Positions 1-6,496 of a DNA stretch of 9,962 bases are shown in pieces. Source of the DNA: Sulfurovum sp. (GTDB taxonomy: Bacteria; Campylobacterota; Campylobacteria; Campylobacterales; Sulfurovaceae). The stretch lies in assembly GCA_026985755.1 (NCBI GenBank), contig JALSPX010000180.1, positions 1 through 9,962 of the forward strand. The letters are read 5' to 3'. The stretch's first letter is position 1, and every line of letters begins with the position of its first letter. Under the pieces are notes generated by a model. The model was given only the letters and a program-made list of their open reading frames with translations, was not told where the DNA came from and did not search any database. The position numbers and the translations under genes are program-made.

Positions 1-656
1 GTAAAGCATCCTGCCTGGTTATACTCTTTGACACCTTCGATAAAAGGCTCTACAATGACATCGTTATCAAACTCGAAAGCCACATCAAGTGCATAGTCAA
101 GTTCTGATGCTTCTTTGACGATACTCACACCAATACTGGAACCCAAACGCGTAGGCTTGATAATGACTGGGTAATCCATAGATATTTTTCTCTCATCATG
201 TTTAGAGAGATATTCATAGGCTACTGTTTTAACCCCTAAACTCTCTGCCAAAAATTTGGTATAGAGTTTATTGTAAGACAGAGCTGAGGCTTCCATACGT
301 GGAGAGATGAAAGGAATATTGAAAAATGCCATCATAGAAGAGATTTTTCCATCTTCCCCATCACGCCCATGGATTAAGTTGAGCAGACCATCAAAATCCA
401 CAGACTTAGAACCAAACATCCCATCAACAAAAAAGCCACCCTGCTTCAAGGTAAGTTGTTTCCCTTTTTTGTATTCACCTGATGAAAAGAGTTTAGAATT
501 TATCTTAGCGGTATCTACCAAATAAAATTCTCTATCAGGACTTACAAAAATATAAGTCAGTGTGGATTTTTTAAGTACTTTTTTCATAGTAATCGCAGAA
601 ACAATGCTTATTTCATGTTCAAAACTGGAACCTCCAAAGAGTATAGCAATATTCAT
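1..656 (-). CDS. ddl: D-alanine--D-alanine ligase, C-terminus cut by window edge
   Basis: ATP-grasp enzyme joining two D-alanines for the peptidoglycan stem peptide, acting in the cytoplasm. I translated 218 codons from ATG 656-654; the frame is still open at base 1, so roughly the last third is missing. The protein opens with MNIAILFGGSSFEHEISIVS, the classic Ddl N-terminus (glycine-rich loop and the EHE substrate-site glutamate). HGRDGEDG lies near residue 100, KPTRLGSSIGV near residue 165 (ATP-grasp loop) and EPFIEGVKEYNQAG near residue 205. The ribosome site AAAGG lies 8 bases before the ATG and is partly built from the last unit of the tandem repeat upstream. It is the last visible gene of the operon, 75 bases after carA. 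Identification is firm. Confidence 0.95.
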   Translation of the reverse strand, partial: MNIAILFGGSSFEHEISIVSAITMKKVLKKSTLTYIFVSPDREFYLVDTAKINSKLFSSGEYKKGKQLTLKQGGFFVDGMFGSKSVDFDGLLNLIHGRDGEDGKISSMMAFFNIPFISPRMEASALSYNKLYTKFLAESLGVKTVAYEYLSKHDERKISMDYPVIIKPTRLGSSIGVSIVKEASELDYALDVAFEFDNDVIVEPFIEGVKEYNQAGCF

Positions 657-665
657 AAATCTACC

Positions 666-728
666 TTTCTAATTTCTAATTTCTAATTTCTAATTTCTAA
701 TTTCTAATTTCTAATTTCTAATTTCTAA
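666..728. repeat. Nine perfect tandem copies of a 7-bp unit (TTTCTAA / TTAGAAA)
   Basis: Nine exact head-to-tail heptamers fill almost the whole gap between the carA stop and the ddl ribosome binding site. Read on the gene strand the unit is TTAGAAA, and the last copy runs into the ddl Shine-Dalgarno (AGAAAGG). Each copy adds 7 bases, so copy-number change would alter carA-ddl spacing but no reading frame. A degenerate set of related heptamers lies at the 5' end of carA. No function is known to me; slipped-strand expansion is the simplest origin. Confidence 0.95.
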
Positions 729-730
729 TT

Positions 731-756
731 TTACAGCATTTCTCTAAATGCTGTAA
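731..756 (-). other. Perfect 11-bp inverted repeat spanning the carA stop codon
   Basis: Bases 731-741 (TTACAGCATTT) and 746-756 (AAATGCTGTAA) are exact reverse complements around a 4-base loop, CTCT. The stem contains the last codons of carA and its TAA stop. The gene-strand sequence after it is the TTAGAAA array, not a run of T, so it does not look like a standard intrinsic terminator. It could shield the carA 3' end or modulate passage into ddl; this is inference from structure alone. Confidence 0.6.
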
Positions 757-1849
757 AGATATATGCTGATTCATGCGGACCAGGACTTGCTTCTGGATGA
801 TGTTGTACTGACATACTTGGAGAGTCCTTATATTTTAGCCCCTCAATCGTATTGTCAAACAAGTTTGTATGTGTGACTGTTGCTACTTCTGTAATGTTAT
901 CTGGTACATTATAGTTGTGGTTTTGTGCAGTAATCTCTACAGTGTTTGTCATCGCATTCATCACAGGGTGGTTACCTCCATGATGACCAAACTGGAGTTT
1001 GTAGGTATCATAGCCATGAGCGATAGAGAGTAACTGATGCCCAAGACAGATACCAAACAATGGTACTTTATGGGCAATAAGCTTTTTAATCTTCTCTTGT
1101 TCTTCTTTTAAAATCAAAGGATCTCCTGGACCATTAGATAAAAATACTCCATCTATCTCTTTACTGTCAATCTTCGCGATAATCTCTTTGGCTGGCATAT
1201 CGTTAGGTACAACAGTCACTTCCATGCCCGCATGGGTAAGCTCATTAAGGATATTTCTTTTGATACCAAAATCAAGTGCAATAATTTTCTTGCTTGTTTG
1301 AGGCTTATCATAGTTGAAAGTATCCATATTATACCGTGCTTCATTGTGAACATACGCTTCTTTTGTACTCACCTGCTCAATGTAGTTTACATCTTCTATG
1401 CGTGGTGAAGTCTCAAGTACTCTTTTCAGCTCTTTCTCATCATGTATCTCCGTAGAAGCCACCATCATCATAGCACCCTCTTCACGTAACATCTTCGTGA
1501 TAAAACGTGTATCGATTTCACAAATACCCAACACACCATTTTTTTCTAAAAGTGCTGCAAGTGTCTCTTCACATCTGAAGTTAGACGGTCTGTCTTGGTA
1601 AGTACGTACAATGATACCTTTACAGTGTGCGCCTTTGCTTTCCATATCTTGTGCATTACATCCCACATTACCTATCTCAGGCATGGTGAATGTCACAAAC
1701 TGCCCAGCATAAGATGGGTCTGTGACTATCTCCTGGTAGCCTGTAAGAGAGGTATTAAAAACCACTTCCCCCACAGATGTACCCGTAGCACCAAACCCCT
1801 TGGCTTCAAGCATTAACCCATTCTCAAAATACAAAGATACCTTCGTCAA
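731..1849 (-). CDS. carA: Carbamoyl-phosphate synthase small subunit (glutaminase)
   Basis: Hydrolyses glutamine and channels ammonia to CarB to make carbamoyl phosphate for pyrimidine and arginine synthesis. Counting from the longest frame (GTG 1882, 383 aa), the N-terminal CPSase small-chain domain covers about residues 15-145. The class I amidotransferase domain covers about 198-380, with nucleophile Cys279 in FGICLGHQ and His362/Glu364 in QHHPEASPGP. The start is ambiguous: GTG 1882 overlaps the DUF507 stop, ATG 1864 is in frame, and TTG 1849 gives MTKVSLYFENG. I prefer TTG 1849 because CarA proteins normally begin here, AGGAA sits 7 bases before it, and the preceding 11 codons are 7-bp repeat DNA. 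That gives 372 aa. CarB is not in the window. Confidence 0.95.
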   Translation of the reverse strand: MTKVSLYFENGLMLEAKGFGATGTSVGEVVFNTSLTGYQEIVTDPSYAGQFVTFTMPEIGNVGCNAQDMESKGAHCKGIIVRTYQDRPSNFRCEETLAALLEKNGVLGICEIDTRFITKMLREEGAMMMVASTEIHDEKELKRVLETSPRIEDVNYIEQVSTKEAYVHNEARYNMDTFNYDKPQTSKKIIALDFGIKRNILNELTHAGMEVTVVPNDMPAKEIIAKIDSKEIDGVFLSNGPGDPLILKEEQEKIKKLIAHKVPLFGICLGHQLLSIAHGYDTYKLQFGHHGGNHPVMNAMTNTVEITAQNHNYNVPDNITEVATVTHTNLFDNTIEGLKYKDSPSMSVQHHPEASPGPHESAYIFTAFREML

Positions 1850-1877
1850 TTCTTCGTTCCTCATTCCTAATTCCTCA
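1850..1877 (-). repeat. Degenerate 7-bp tandem repeats at the carA 5' end
   Basis: On the gene strand four consecutive heptamers read TGAGGAA, TTAGGAA, TGAGGAA and CGAAGAA. They resemble the TTAGAAA array at 666-728. They are translated as NEELGMRNEEL only if carA starts at the upstream GTG. Two units carry a GAGGAA that can serve as Shine-Dalgarno for the ATG at 1864 or the TTG at 1849, so the array may have replaced or duplicated the original ribosome site between the DUF507 stop and carA. Confidence 0.65.
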
Positions 1878-1881
1878 TTCA

Positions 1882-2433
1882 CTACAGCATCCCTCTCTTA
1901 GAAAGTTCTTCTTGGTAAAATCGCTCATAAAGCAGCTCATAATCCTGAGAACCAGGAATGACCTCTTTTTGCATACCTTTAATTTTGTCATAGACAATAT
2001 CATCTATCTCATCATAAGCATCTGCAAAGGCTTTAAAGGCTTTAAAAATAACATTTTTCACTTGGTTTTCATTGACATCATACTCTACAAGATAATTTTC
2101 ATACAACTCATCTAGTATCAGGTGAGCCAAGTCATTATAACGGTCATCATAATTCATAATCACACCCGCTTCTGGAGCCATCTTTTTCTTAATCATAAAG
2201 AAAAGTTGTCTCTCATCTGCATGTTGAAACTCTATCTCGTCATAGTTTTCATCCAATATCTTTTTGACTTTTTCATCAAGGGCATGCTCTTTAGCAAGGT
2301 TCTCATCAATAATCTTTTTAGCAGCTTCAACCACTGCCTCTCTACCCTTAGGCATCGTAATAAAAGGTGTATTGGCTAAATCAATCCCGATTTTGGTTGC
2401 TACATATCCTGTTTGTTGTGGTTTTAGTCTCAT
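1882..2433 (-). CDS. DUF507 family protein
   Basis: Protein of 183 aa with no known biochemical role, recognised as DUF507 (family seen in Campylobacterota and Aquificae) from its MRLKPQQTGYVATKIGIDL start, its highly charged helical make-up and its position before carA. H. pylori and Campylobacter carry a similar gene next to carA, to my recollection. No signal peptide or membrane segment is visible; the composition is rich in Asp, Glu and Lys, with LILDELYENYLVEYDV in the second half, which suggests a soluble helical protein. AAGGAG lies 8 bases before the ATG, an excellent ribosome site. The TAG stop (1884-1882) shares a base with the longest possible carA start. Co-transcription with nucleotide genes is seen; a functional link is not shown. 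Confidence 0.88.
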   Translation of the reverse strand: MRLKPQQTGYVATKIGIDLANTPFITMPKGREAVVEAAKKIIDENLAKEHALDEKVKKILDENYDEIEFQHADERQLFFMIKKKMAPEAGVIMNYDDRYNDLAHLILDELYENYLVEYDVNENQVKNVIFKAFKAFADAYDEIDDIVYDKIKGMQKEVIPGSQDYELLYERFYQEELSKRGML

Positions 2434-2567
2434 GCTATGAACTCCTTATAGTGTATCTTAAAAAGCGACAAGTCGCTTGAGCCTGCTGCTGAAGCAAACC
2501 CAGTGTTAACAATCTCCTGTAAAAGAGTTGCCTTAATGGCAAGTTTTTTGCAGGAGACAATATCCAA
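2430..2567 (-). CDS. Candidate 45-codon small ORF between purA and DUF507
   Basis: After the purA stop a frame runs unbroken from TTG 2567 (MDIVSCKKLAIKA...) to TGA 2432-2430. It ends with KIHYKEFIA and overlaps the DUF507 start as ATGA, the usual sign of translational coupling. No ATG is available and the region before the TTG has only a weak AAGA, so expression is doubtful. Composition looks protein-like, but I do not recognise it. The same DNA can fold into two hairpins, so it may instead be an untranslated spacer or the remnant of a longer gene. Confidence 0.35.
   Translation of the reverse strand: MDIVSCKKLAIKATLLQEIVNTGFASAAGSSDLSLFKIHYKEFIA
2463..2478 (-). terminator. Weak hairpin plus T-run between purA and DUF507
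   Basis: On the gene strand AAGCGACTTGTCGCTT is a perfect palindrome (realistic stem 6 bp, loop CTTG) and its 3' arm runs into TTTTT. This resembles a weak intrinsic terminator about 95 bases after purA. If real it would reduce, not abolish, expression of DUF507, carA and ddl. The stem is short and the T-run only five bases, so partial attenuation is the most I would claim. Confidence 0.35.
2513..2557. repeat. Imperfect 20-bp-arm inverted repeat after purA
   Basis: Arms 2513-2532 and 2538-2557 pair at 17 of 20 positions around a 5-base loop (TTAAT). Two of the three mismatches become G-U wobbles only in plus-strand RNA, so the gene-strand RNA forms the poorer version. It starts 16 bases after the purA stop. 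It could be an RNA processing or 3'-end protection structure, or a small dispersed repeat. Confidence 0.5.
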
Positions 2568-2572
2568 TGGCG

Positions 2573-3826
2573 TTATCTTATAATAGTATCTTCACGTTCT
2601 GGACTTGTGGAGATTATCCCCATTTTTGTCCCTATCATCTCTTCTAGTGCCTCTATGTATGATTTTGCTGTATCTGGTAAATCATCGAACACTCTTACAC
2701 CTTCTGTCTTTTCCCAACCTGGGAATGATTGATAAATCGGCATAGCATCTTCTAAATCATAAGGTACATAATTAATCTCTTTGCCATCTACTTCGTACGC
2801 CACACATACTTTCACTTCATCAAAGCCATCAAGTACGTCAAGTTTCATTAGTGCTACTTGGTCTACACCATTCACACGTACTGCATGACGCATCGCTACC
2901 GCATCGAACCATCCACATCTACGTGGTCTGCCTGTGGTGGTACCAAACTCATGTCCATTTTTACGTAAAGTATCACCTTCCTCACCGAAATCTTCAGAAG
3001 GGAAAGGCCCATTTCCTACACGTGTACAGTAGGCTTTGGCAATCCCTGTCACTTTTCCAATGTCTTTAGGGTTAATCCCCAGACCTGAACATGCTCCAGC
3101 ACTAACAGTCGTAGATGATGTCACGTAAGGGTATGTTCCATGGTCGATGTCAAGCATCGTACCCTGTGCACCCTCTAGCAATATCTTTTTATCCTCATCC
3201 ATAATCTCCCACATCATCTGTGTCGTATCACAAATAAAGCTACCAAGTGCCTCTTTGTAGCCTTGAAGCTCAGCTAAAAGTGCCGCTTCATCTGGTGCTT
3301 CTACACCCATGGCATCAAAAACAGGCTTGTTCATCGCAAAATAAGCTACAATTTTCGCTGTCAATTTTTCAGGATTTAAAAGTTCACCCAGTCTATGACC
3401 GATACGTGCTATCTTGTCACCATAGGCAGGGCCAATGCCCTTACCTGTCGTACCAATGGCTTTGTCACCCTTCATACGTTCTCTGGCTTGGTCTATCTGT
3501 GCATGGTAAGGTAAGAGTACGTGTGCTTTGTCAGAAAGGAAAAGTCTTCCCTCTAAGTTATCAAACTGCTCCATCTCTTTGATGAAATCTACAGGAGAAA
3601 GCACGACACCGTTACCTACAATGTTCTTAGCACTAGCGTTAAGTACACCAGAAGGGATAAGGTGTAGTGCATACTTTTTATCACCAATGACAATGGTATG
3701 CCCTGCATTATGTCCCCCAGCAAAACGACAGACATAGTCATGTGTTTGTGCCATATGGTCAACAATCTTCCCTTTACCTTCATCTCCCCACTGGAGACCT
3801 ACAATTAAATCTGCTTTAGAACTCAT
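2573..3826 (-). CDS. purA: Adenylosuccinate synthetase
   Basis: Catalyses IMP + aspartate + GTP to adenylosuccinate, the first committed step to AMP. The 417-aa length is normal. Visible motifs are QWGDEGKGK (residues 12-20, catalytic Asp15), FAGGHNAGHT (35-44, catalytic His43), TTGKGIGPAYGDKIAR near 126-140, the IMP-site TTTGRPRRCGWFD near 297-309, MKLDVLDG for guanine recognition, and the C-terminal STSPEREDTI. ATG 3826 overlaps the hisZ stop (TAATG), with GAAGG upstream in the end of hisZ, so translation is probably coupled. A 139-base interval containing hairpins and a possible small ORF follows. Confidence 0.97.
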   Translation of the reverse strand: MSSKADLIVGLQWGDEGKGKIVDHMAQTHDYVCRFAGGHNAGHTIVIGDKKYALHLIPSGVLNASAKNIVGNGVVLSPVDFIKEMEQFDNLEGRLFLSDKAHVLLPYHAQIDQARERMKGDKAIGTTGKGIGPAYGDKIARIGHRLGELLNPEKLTAKIVAYFAMNKPVFDAMGVEAPDEAALLAELQGYKEALGSFICDTTQMMWEIMDEDKKILLEGAQGTMLDIDHGTYPYVTSSTTVSAGACSGLGINPKDIGKVTGIAKAYCTRVGNGPFPSEDFGEEGDTLRKNGHEFGTTTGRPRRCGWFDAVAMRHAVRVNGVDQVALMKLDVLDGFDEVKVCVAYEVDGKEINYVPYDLEDAMPIYQSFPGWEKTEGVRVFDDLPDTAKSYIEALEEMIGTKMGIISTSPEREDTIIR

Positions 3827-4677
3827 TACTTACCTTCTTTATCAATCTTATAACATACACACTCATCGGTATAGAGTGCAAATCCTGCTGCTTCTACACC
3901 ATCAATCGTGTAAATCCCGCCCATTGCCAACAAAGCATTGTCTTCAAACATTCTAAAAGTCAAAGAGTCATAATAACGCATCTTTGCATAGTAGAGTGGA
4001 GAGACAACCATGTTTTCATAGTTAACTGCTTGCGTGGCTTCTTTTATCTTTTCAAGCTCTGCTTTGATGTCTGCAGGAAATGCCGATAAATCATCCAAGT
4101 CACTCACTGCGTTCATACGTACGAGTTGCTCTATCCAAGCAAACTCTGTACCCATGATTTGCTCTACATGCATAGACTTCAACACATCCAAAGAGACACC
4201 ATACTTTTCATTGAGCAAGTGAGGTATGCGGATATTGGCTATCTGCATCACTGGCTTTGCGTCCATCTCATCAAGTAGCATAATTGTTGTTCGTGCTATC
4301 TCTTCAAAGCTTCCATCTATCACCTCAGCACCTATCTGATACTGCTCTTTAGTAGGGAACGTCACTGTAGGCTGAATGTAAAACCACTTTTTAGACTCCG
4401 TACTTCGCCCAAGTCTTTTGGTCACGATCCGCACTACATCTGCTGTAGAGTCTGCACGAAGGGTCACTTCATGGTTTTGCTCATCATTGAGCTTAAGCAA
4501 TGGTTTTTTGTCATCAAAGCTTTCATGTTGGTGGTATGAAAAAAGCGGCGTCACTATCTCTGCAAACCCAAGGTTTTCAAGTAACTCAGCAGAGACAAAT
4601 TCCATCTCTCTTTTAATCTTTGCAGACGTACCAAAGTAAAGTTTAGACCCCGAAGGGATTTCATGTTCATAGACCAT
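3826..4677 (-). CDS. hisZ: ATP phosphoribosyltransferase regulatory subunit (HisRS-like)
   Basis: Protein of 283 aa resembling the catalytic core of histidyl-tRNA synthetase without the C-terminal anticodon domain, the hallmark of HisZ, which partners short-form HisG in the first step of histidine synthesis. Seen: a class II motif-2-like stretch EVTLRADSTADVVRI (about 70-84), YYDSLTFRMF near 234-243 and AMGGIYTIDGVEAAGFALY near 251-269 where motif 3 lies in the synthetase. It is too short to be a true synthetase. Its ATG shares the A of the preceding TAA (TAATG), and its own stop overlaps purA the same way. The name is by family resemblance; a short HisG elsewhere in the genome would confirm it. 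Confidence 0.85.
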   Translation of the reverse strand: MVYEHEIPSGSKLYFGTSAKIKREMEFVSAELLENLGFAEIVTPLFSYHQHESFDDKKPLLKLNDEQNHEVTLRADSTADVVRIVTKRLGRSTESKKWFYIQPTVTFPTKEQYQIGAEVIDGSFEEIARTTIMLLDEMDAKPVMQIANIRIPHLLNEKYGVSLDVLKSMHVEQIMGTEFAWIEQLVRMNAVSDLDDLSAFPADIKAELEKIKEATQAVNYENMVVSPLYYAKMRYYDSLTFRMFEDNALLAMGGIYTIDGVEAAGFALYTDECVCYKIDKEGK

Positions 4678-5804
4678 TAGTTCTCTTCTTTTTTCAATAT
4701 AGATTTAAAATACTCTTCGTGAAACACACGTGATGCTGTGCCATCAAAGTCTCTACGTCCCAATTTAGCCAAAGCCAATTCTACAGCTGTAACTGTCGCT
4801 ACCATTTCATAGGGTGCTATGAGTCCCATTTGGTTAATACGGAAAATTTTTCCTTTAAGATGGTCTTGTCCACCTGCTACGTTGACACCGAACTCTGTTT
4901 TTAGCAGGTCACGTATCTCTTTGGCATTTGCATCATCTATGGTCGTCATAGACTTTGCAGGACTTGCAGGGTACGAGTGTAGCCCTAATGCTTCGAGCGC
5001 AAAACGTGTGGCTTTCGCACGACGTGCTGTGTCACAAAAGAGTTTACCTATGCCACCCTGTGCATCTATCTCTTGCAATACTGCACGAAGCCCGATGATA
5101 AGTGTCGTAGCTGCCGTGTAGGCTGTGGTATTTTGTTTCTGTTTTTTTATCTCAGAGGCAAGGTTTAGGTAGTAGCCTTTTCCTGCTCCTACTTTGTCAA
5201 TCGCTGCATTACTAAGCCCTAGTATCGCTAACCCTGGTGGCAACATCAACGCCTTTTGGCTTCCTGCGATGAGACAATCAATGTTTGCAATATCTATACG
5301 CTCCACACCCACAGCCGTAATACCATCTGCGATAATCATAATGCTTGGGTTGATGGCTTTGACTGCCGCTGCTATCTCTTCTACAGGGTGTCGTAATCCA
5401 CCCGCAGACTCAGAGATTTGAATCGCCACTGCATCTACAGAAGGGTTGGCTTTGACAGCTTCTACCACCTCTTCTACACTAGCAGGGGTATCCCACTCAT
5501 GTTTGATCTCTACATTCTTAAGCCCTGAAGCCAAGGCAATCTTACCAAAACGCTCACCAAACTTTCCAGAATTGATAGAGAGTAAGGTATCATGACAAAG
5601 GTTCGTCACAGCCGCTTCCATCGCTCCTGTTCCAGTAGATGCAAGCATAATGACTTCATCGGTAGCAAAAAGCTTAAATAGCAATTCTCTAGTCTCTTTG
5701 AAAATCGCTTCAAATTCTGGTGTTCTGTGGTGAAGTGTCGGTGTAGCCATCGCCAAACGTACGGACTCTGGTACGGGTGTAGGGCCTGGTGTAAAAAGTA
5801 ACAT
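4677..5804 (-). CDS. Class V PLP aminotransferase (serine/alanine-glyoxylate type)
   Basis: PLP-dependent enzyme of the alanine-glyoxylate / serine-pyruvate / serine-glyoxylate group, also annotated as a soluble hydrogenase subunit in older genomes. The chosen ATG (5804) gives 375 aa starting MLLFTPGPTPVPESV, the standard family start, with GAGGA seven bases upstream. An upstream ATG at 5828 would add eight residues without a ribosome site. From the chosen start, ASTGTGAME (about 55-63) binds the cofactor phosphate, IADGITAVG contains Asp160 for the pyridine nitrogen, and AGSQKALMLPPG contains Lys184, the Schiff-base lysine. All key residues are present. It is the first gene of the operon. 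The amino donor and acceptor cannot be settled from sequence alone. Confidence 0.9.
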   Translation of the reverse strand: MLLFTPGPTPVPESVRLAMATPTLHHRTPEFEAIFKETRELLFKLFATDEVIMLASTGTGAMEAAVTNLCHDTLLSINSGKFGERFGKIALASGLKNVEIKHEWDTPASVEEVVEAVKANPSVDAVAIQISESAGGLRHPVEEIAAAVKAINPSIMIIADGITAVGVERIDIANIDCLIAGSQKALMLPPGLAILGLSNAAIDKVGAGKGYYLNLASEIKKQKQNTTAYTAATTLIIGLRAVLQEIDAQGGIGKLFCDTARRAKATRFALEALGLHSYPASPAKSMTTIDDANAKEIRDLLKTEFGVNVAGGQDHLKGKIFRINQMGLIAPYEMVATVTAVELALAKLGRRDFDGTASRVFHEEYFKSILKKEEN

Positions 5805-5849
5805 AAATATCCTCGCAATCGCCATCATGACGACGGCGTAATTGGCAAG

Positions 5850-5855
5850 ATTATA
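5850..5855 (-). promoter_or_regulatory. -10 box TATAAT for the biosynthetic operon
   Basis: Gene-strand TTTTTAGATATAATC places a perfect TATAAT at 5855-5850 after a T-rich stretch, the usual layout of vegetative promoters in Campylobacterota, where a -35 box is often absent. The predicted start near 5843 leaves a leader of about 40 bases before the aminotransferase ATG at 5804. It is the only strong promoter I see ahead of the whole operon. Confidence 0.7.
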
Positions 5856-5914
5856 TCTAAAAAGAGGTTAGGATTTGGTTAGGGTGCAAGGAAGTGGGGA
5901 GTTCAGTATCAGCT

Positions 5915-6154
5915 CTATGTGCTTACAGGACTAAAACCATCTATTTCTTTCATAGATTCCAACAAATGTTTTTTATTCTCAGGAGACCGCATCAGGTAAT
6001 CTGTTTCATTCATGCTGTTATATTTATCCAAAGAGATAATCAGCACCTTCTCCTCATTCTCACGACTAACAATGATATCTTCACTGTTATAATAGACATC
6101 ATCAAAGAGTGACTTTAGGTTGTTTTTGGCTTCGGTAAAACTGACTACTTTCAT
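5915..6154 (-). CDS. Phd/YefM family antitoxin, no toxin beside it
   Basis: Small protein of 79 aa. MKVVSFTEAKNNLKSLFDDV is the characteristic Phd/YefM N-terminal DNA-binding fold, and the middle part (ENEEKVLIISLDKYNSMNET) matches the same family. The C-terminus, which normally wraps the toxin, is short (KKHLLESMKEIDGFSPVST). AAGGA lies 7 bases before the ATG and a strong promoter sits upstream. The usual RelE/YoeB toxin should follow directly on the same strand, but only 59 bases separate the stop from the operon promoter and they encode nothing recognisable. It is therefore an orphan antitoxin: a remnant, a protector against a toxin elsewhere, or a stand-alone repressor. Confidence 0.85.
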   Translation of the reverse strand: MKVVSFTEAKNNLKSLFDDVYYNSEDIIVSRENEEKVLIISLDKYNSMNETDYLMRSPENKKHLLESMKEIDGFSPVST

Positions 6155-6189
6155 TTTGTTTCCTTGGATGATGTTCTCTATTTGTGTAT

Positions 6190-6218
6190 ATCATAGGGCA
6201 TAATAGAAGTTTTGTCAA
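6190..6218 (-). promoter_or_regulatory. Consensus-type promoter of the Phd antitoxin
   Basis: Gene strand: TTGACA (6218-6213), a 17-base spacer, then TATGAT (6195-6190). Both boxes are close to the vegetative consensus and the spacing is ideal. The predicted start near 6183 gives a leader of about 29 bases containing AAGGA. A Phd-type antitoxin would be expected to bind here, but no clear operator palindrome overlaps the -10. Confidence 0.8.
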
Positions 6219-6226
6219 ACGCGTAG

Positions 6227-6245
6227 GGTGGAATTTTATTCCACC
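6227..6245. repeat. Perfect 8-bp inverted repeat upstream of the Phd promoter
   Basis: GGTGGAAT and ATTCCACC surround TTT. It lies 9 bases upstream of the -35 box and is not followed by a T-run on either strand, so it is unlikely to be a terminator. Sequences of the GTAGGGTGGAAT type recur between genes in many bacteria, so a dispersed repeat is as likely as an operator. Confidence 0.55.
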
Positions 6246-6339
6246 ACGTAAGGTAATTGGTGGGCTATCACATGTTCGCCGTAAGGGCTAAAGAAATTGT
6301 TTGTAAATAAAAAGACTTTGTTTTCCACAGAAGTATATG

Positions 6340-6441
6340 TAAAAAATAAAAAATTATGGAAGTGGAGACTTTAGTCCCACTTAATATTTAATTTTTTCAT
6401 TTATTTTCCCTTGGTTATAATTTATTTGTTATGTCATAATA
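6340..6441 (-). promoter_or_regulatory. Possible short transcript: -10 box, 9-codon ORF, hairpin
   Basis: Gene strand shows TTTTAGATATTATG (-10 at 6441-6436, resembling the operon promoter), AAGGG at 6412-6408, then ATG 6400 starting a nine-residue ORF MKKLNIKWD that stops at 6373-6371 inside the hairpin at 6360-6382, which is followed by T-runs. The layout resembles a leader peptide with terminator, a small RNA of about 90 bases, or the start of a gene truncated by the hairpin element. All parts are short and could be chance in AT-rich DNA. Confidence 0.25.
6360..6382 (-). terminator. Hairpin with T-rich tail
   Basis: AAGTGG/CCACTT plus GACT/AGTC form a 10-bp stem with one bulged A and a two-base turn. 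On the minus strand the stem is followed after a few bases by TTTTTT and another T-run; the plus strand also has TTTTTT downstream. It sits 115 bases beyond the stop of the ciaB fragment, so it may be the terminator once serving ciaB, left behind when genes entered between them. Confidence 0.5.
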
Positions 6442-6496
6442 TCTAAAATCCACTGAATATTTTCTGATGGTAAAATTTTTCGTCCATCACTCAAAC

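Larger units (their letters stand above)
6155..6496. other. Stretch without a confident gene, 342 bases
   Basis: This very AT-rich interval holds, read on the minus strand, the tail behind the ciaB fragment, a possible small transcription unit (6340-6441), two hairpins and the promoter of the Phd antitoxin. The part from 6246 to 6335 shows nothing I can name. No open frame of useful length or recognisable product was found on either strand. Confidence 0.6.

Noticed and set aside
666..728. Heptamer array as a CRISPR
   Set aside because: Units are contiguous with no spacers and only 7 bp long.
1398..1816. Open frames on the plus strand inside carA, and similar ones inside purA, hisZ, the aminotransferase and ciaB
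   Set aside because: They lie antisense to well-identified genes, give low-complexity or Ser/His-rich peptides with no family resemblance and have no ribosome sites worth noting.
5829..5914. A RelE/YoeB toxin remnant after the Phd antitoxin
   Set aside because: I read the three minus-strand frames after the antitoxin stop; they hit stops quickly and show no toxin motif, and the space holds the operon promoter.
6465..6489. TGATGG/CCATCA inverted repeat behind the ciaB fragment as a terminator
   Set aside because: The stem is 6 bp with a 13-base loop and no T-run follows on the minus strand; likely chance.
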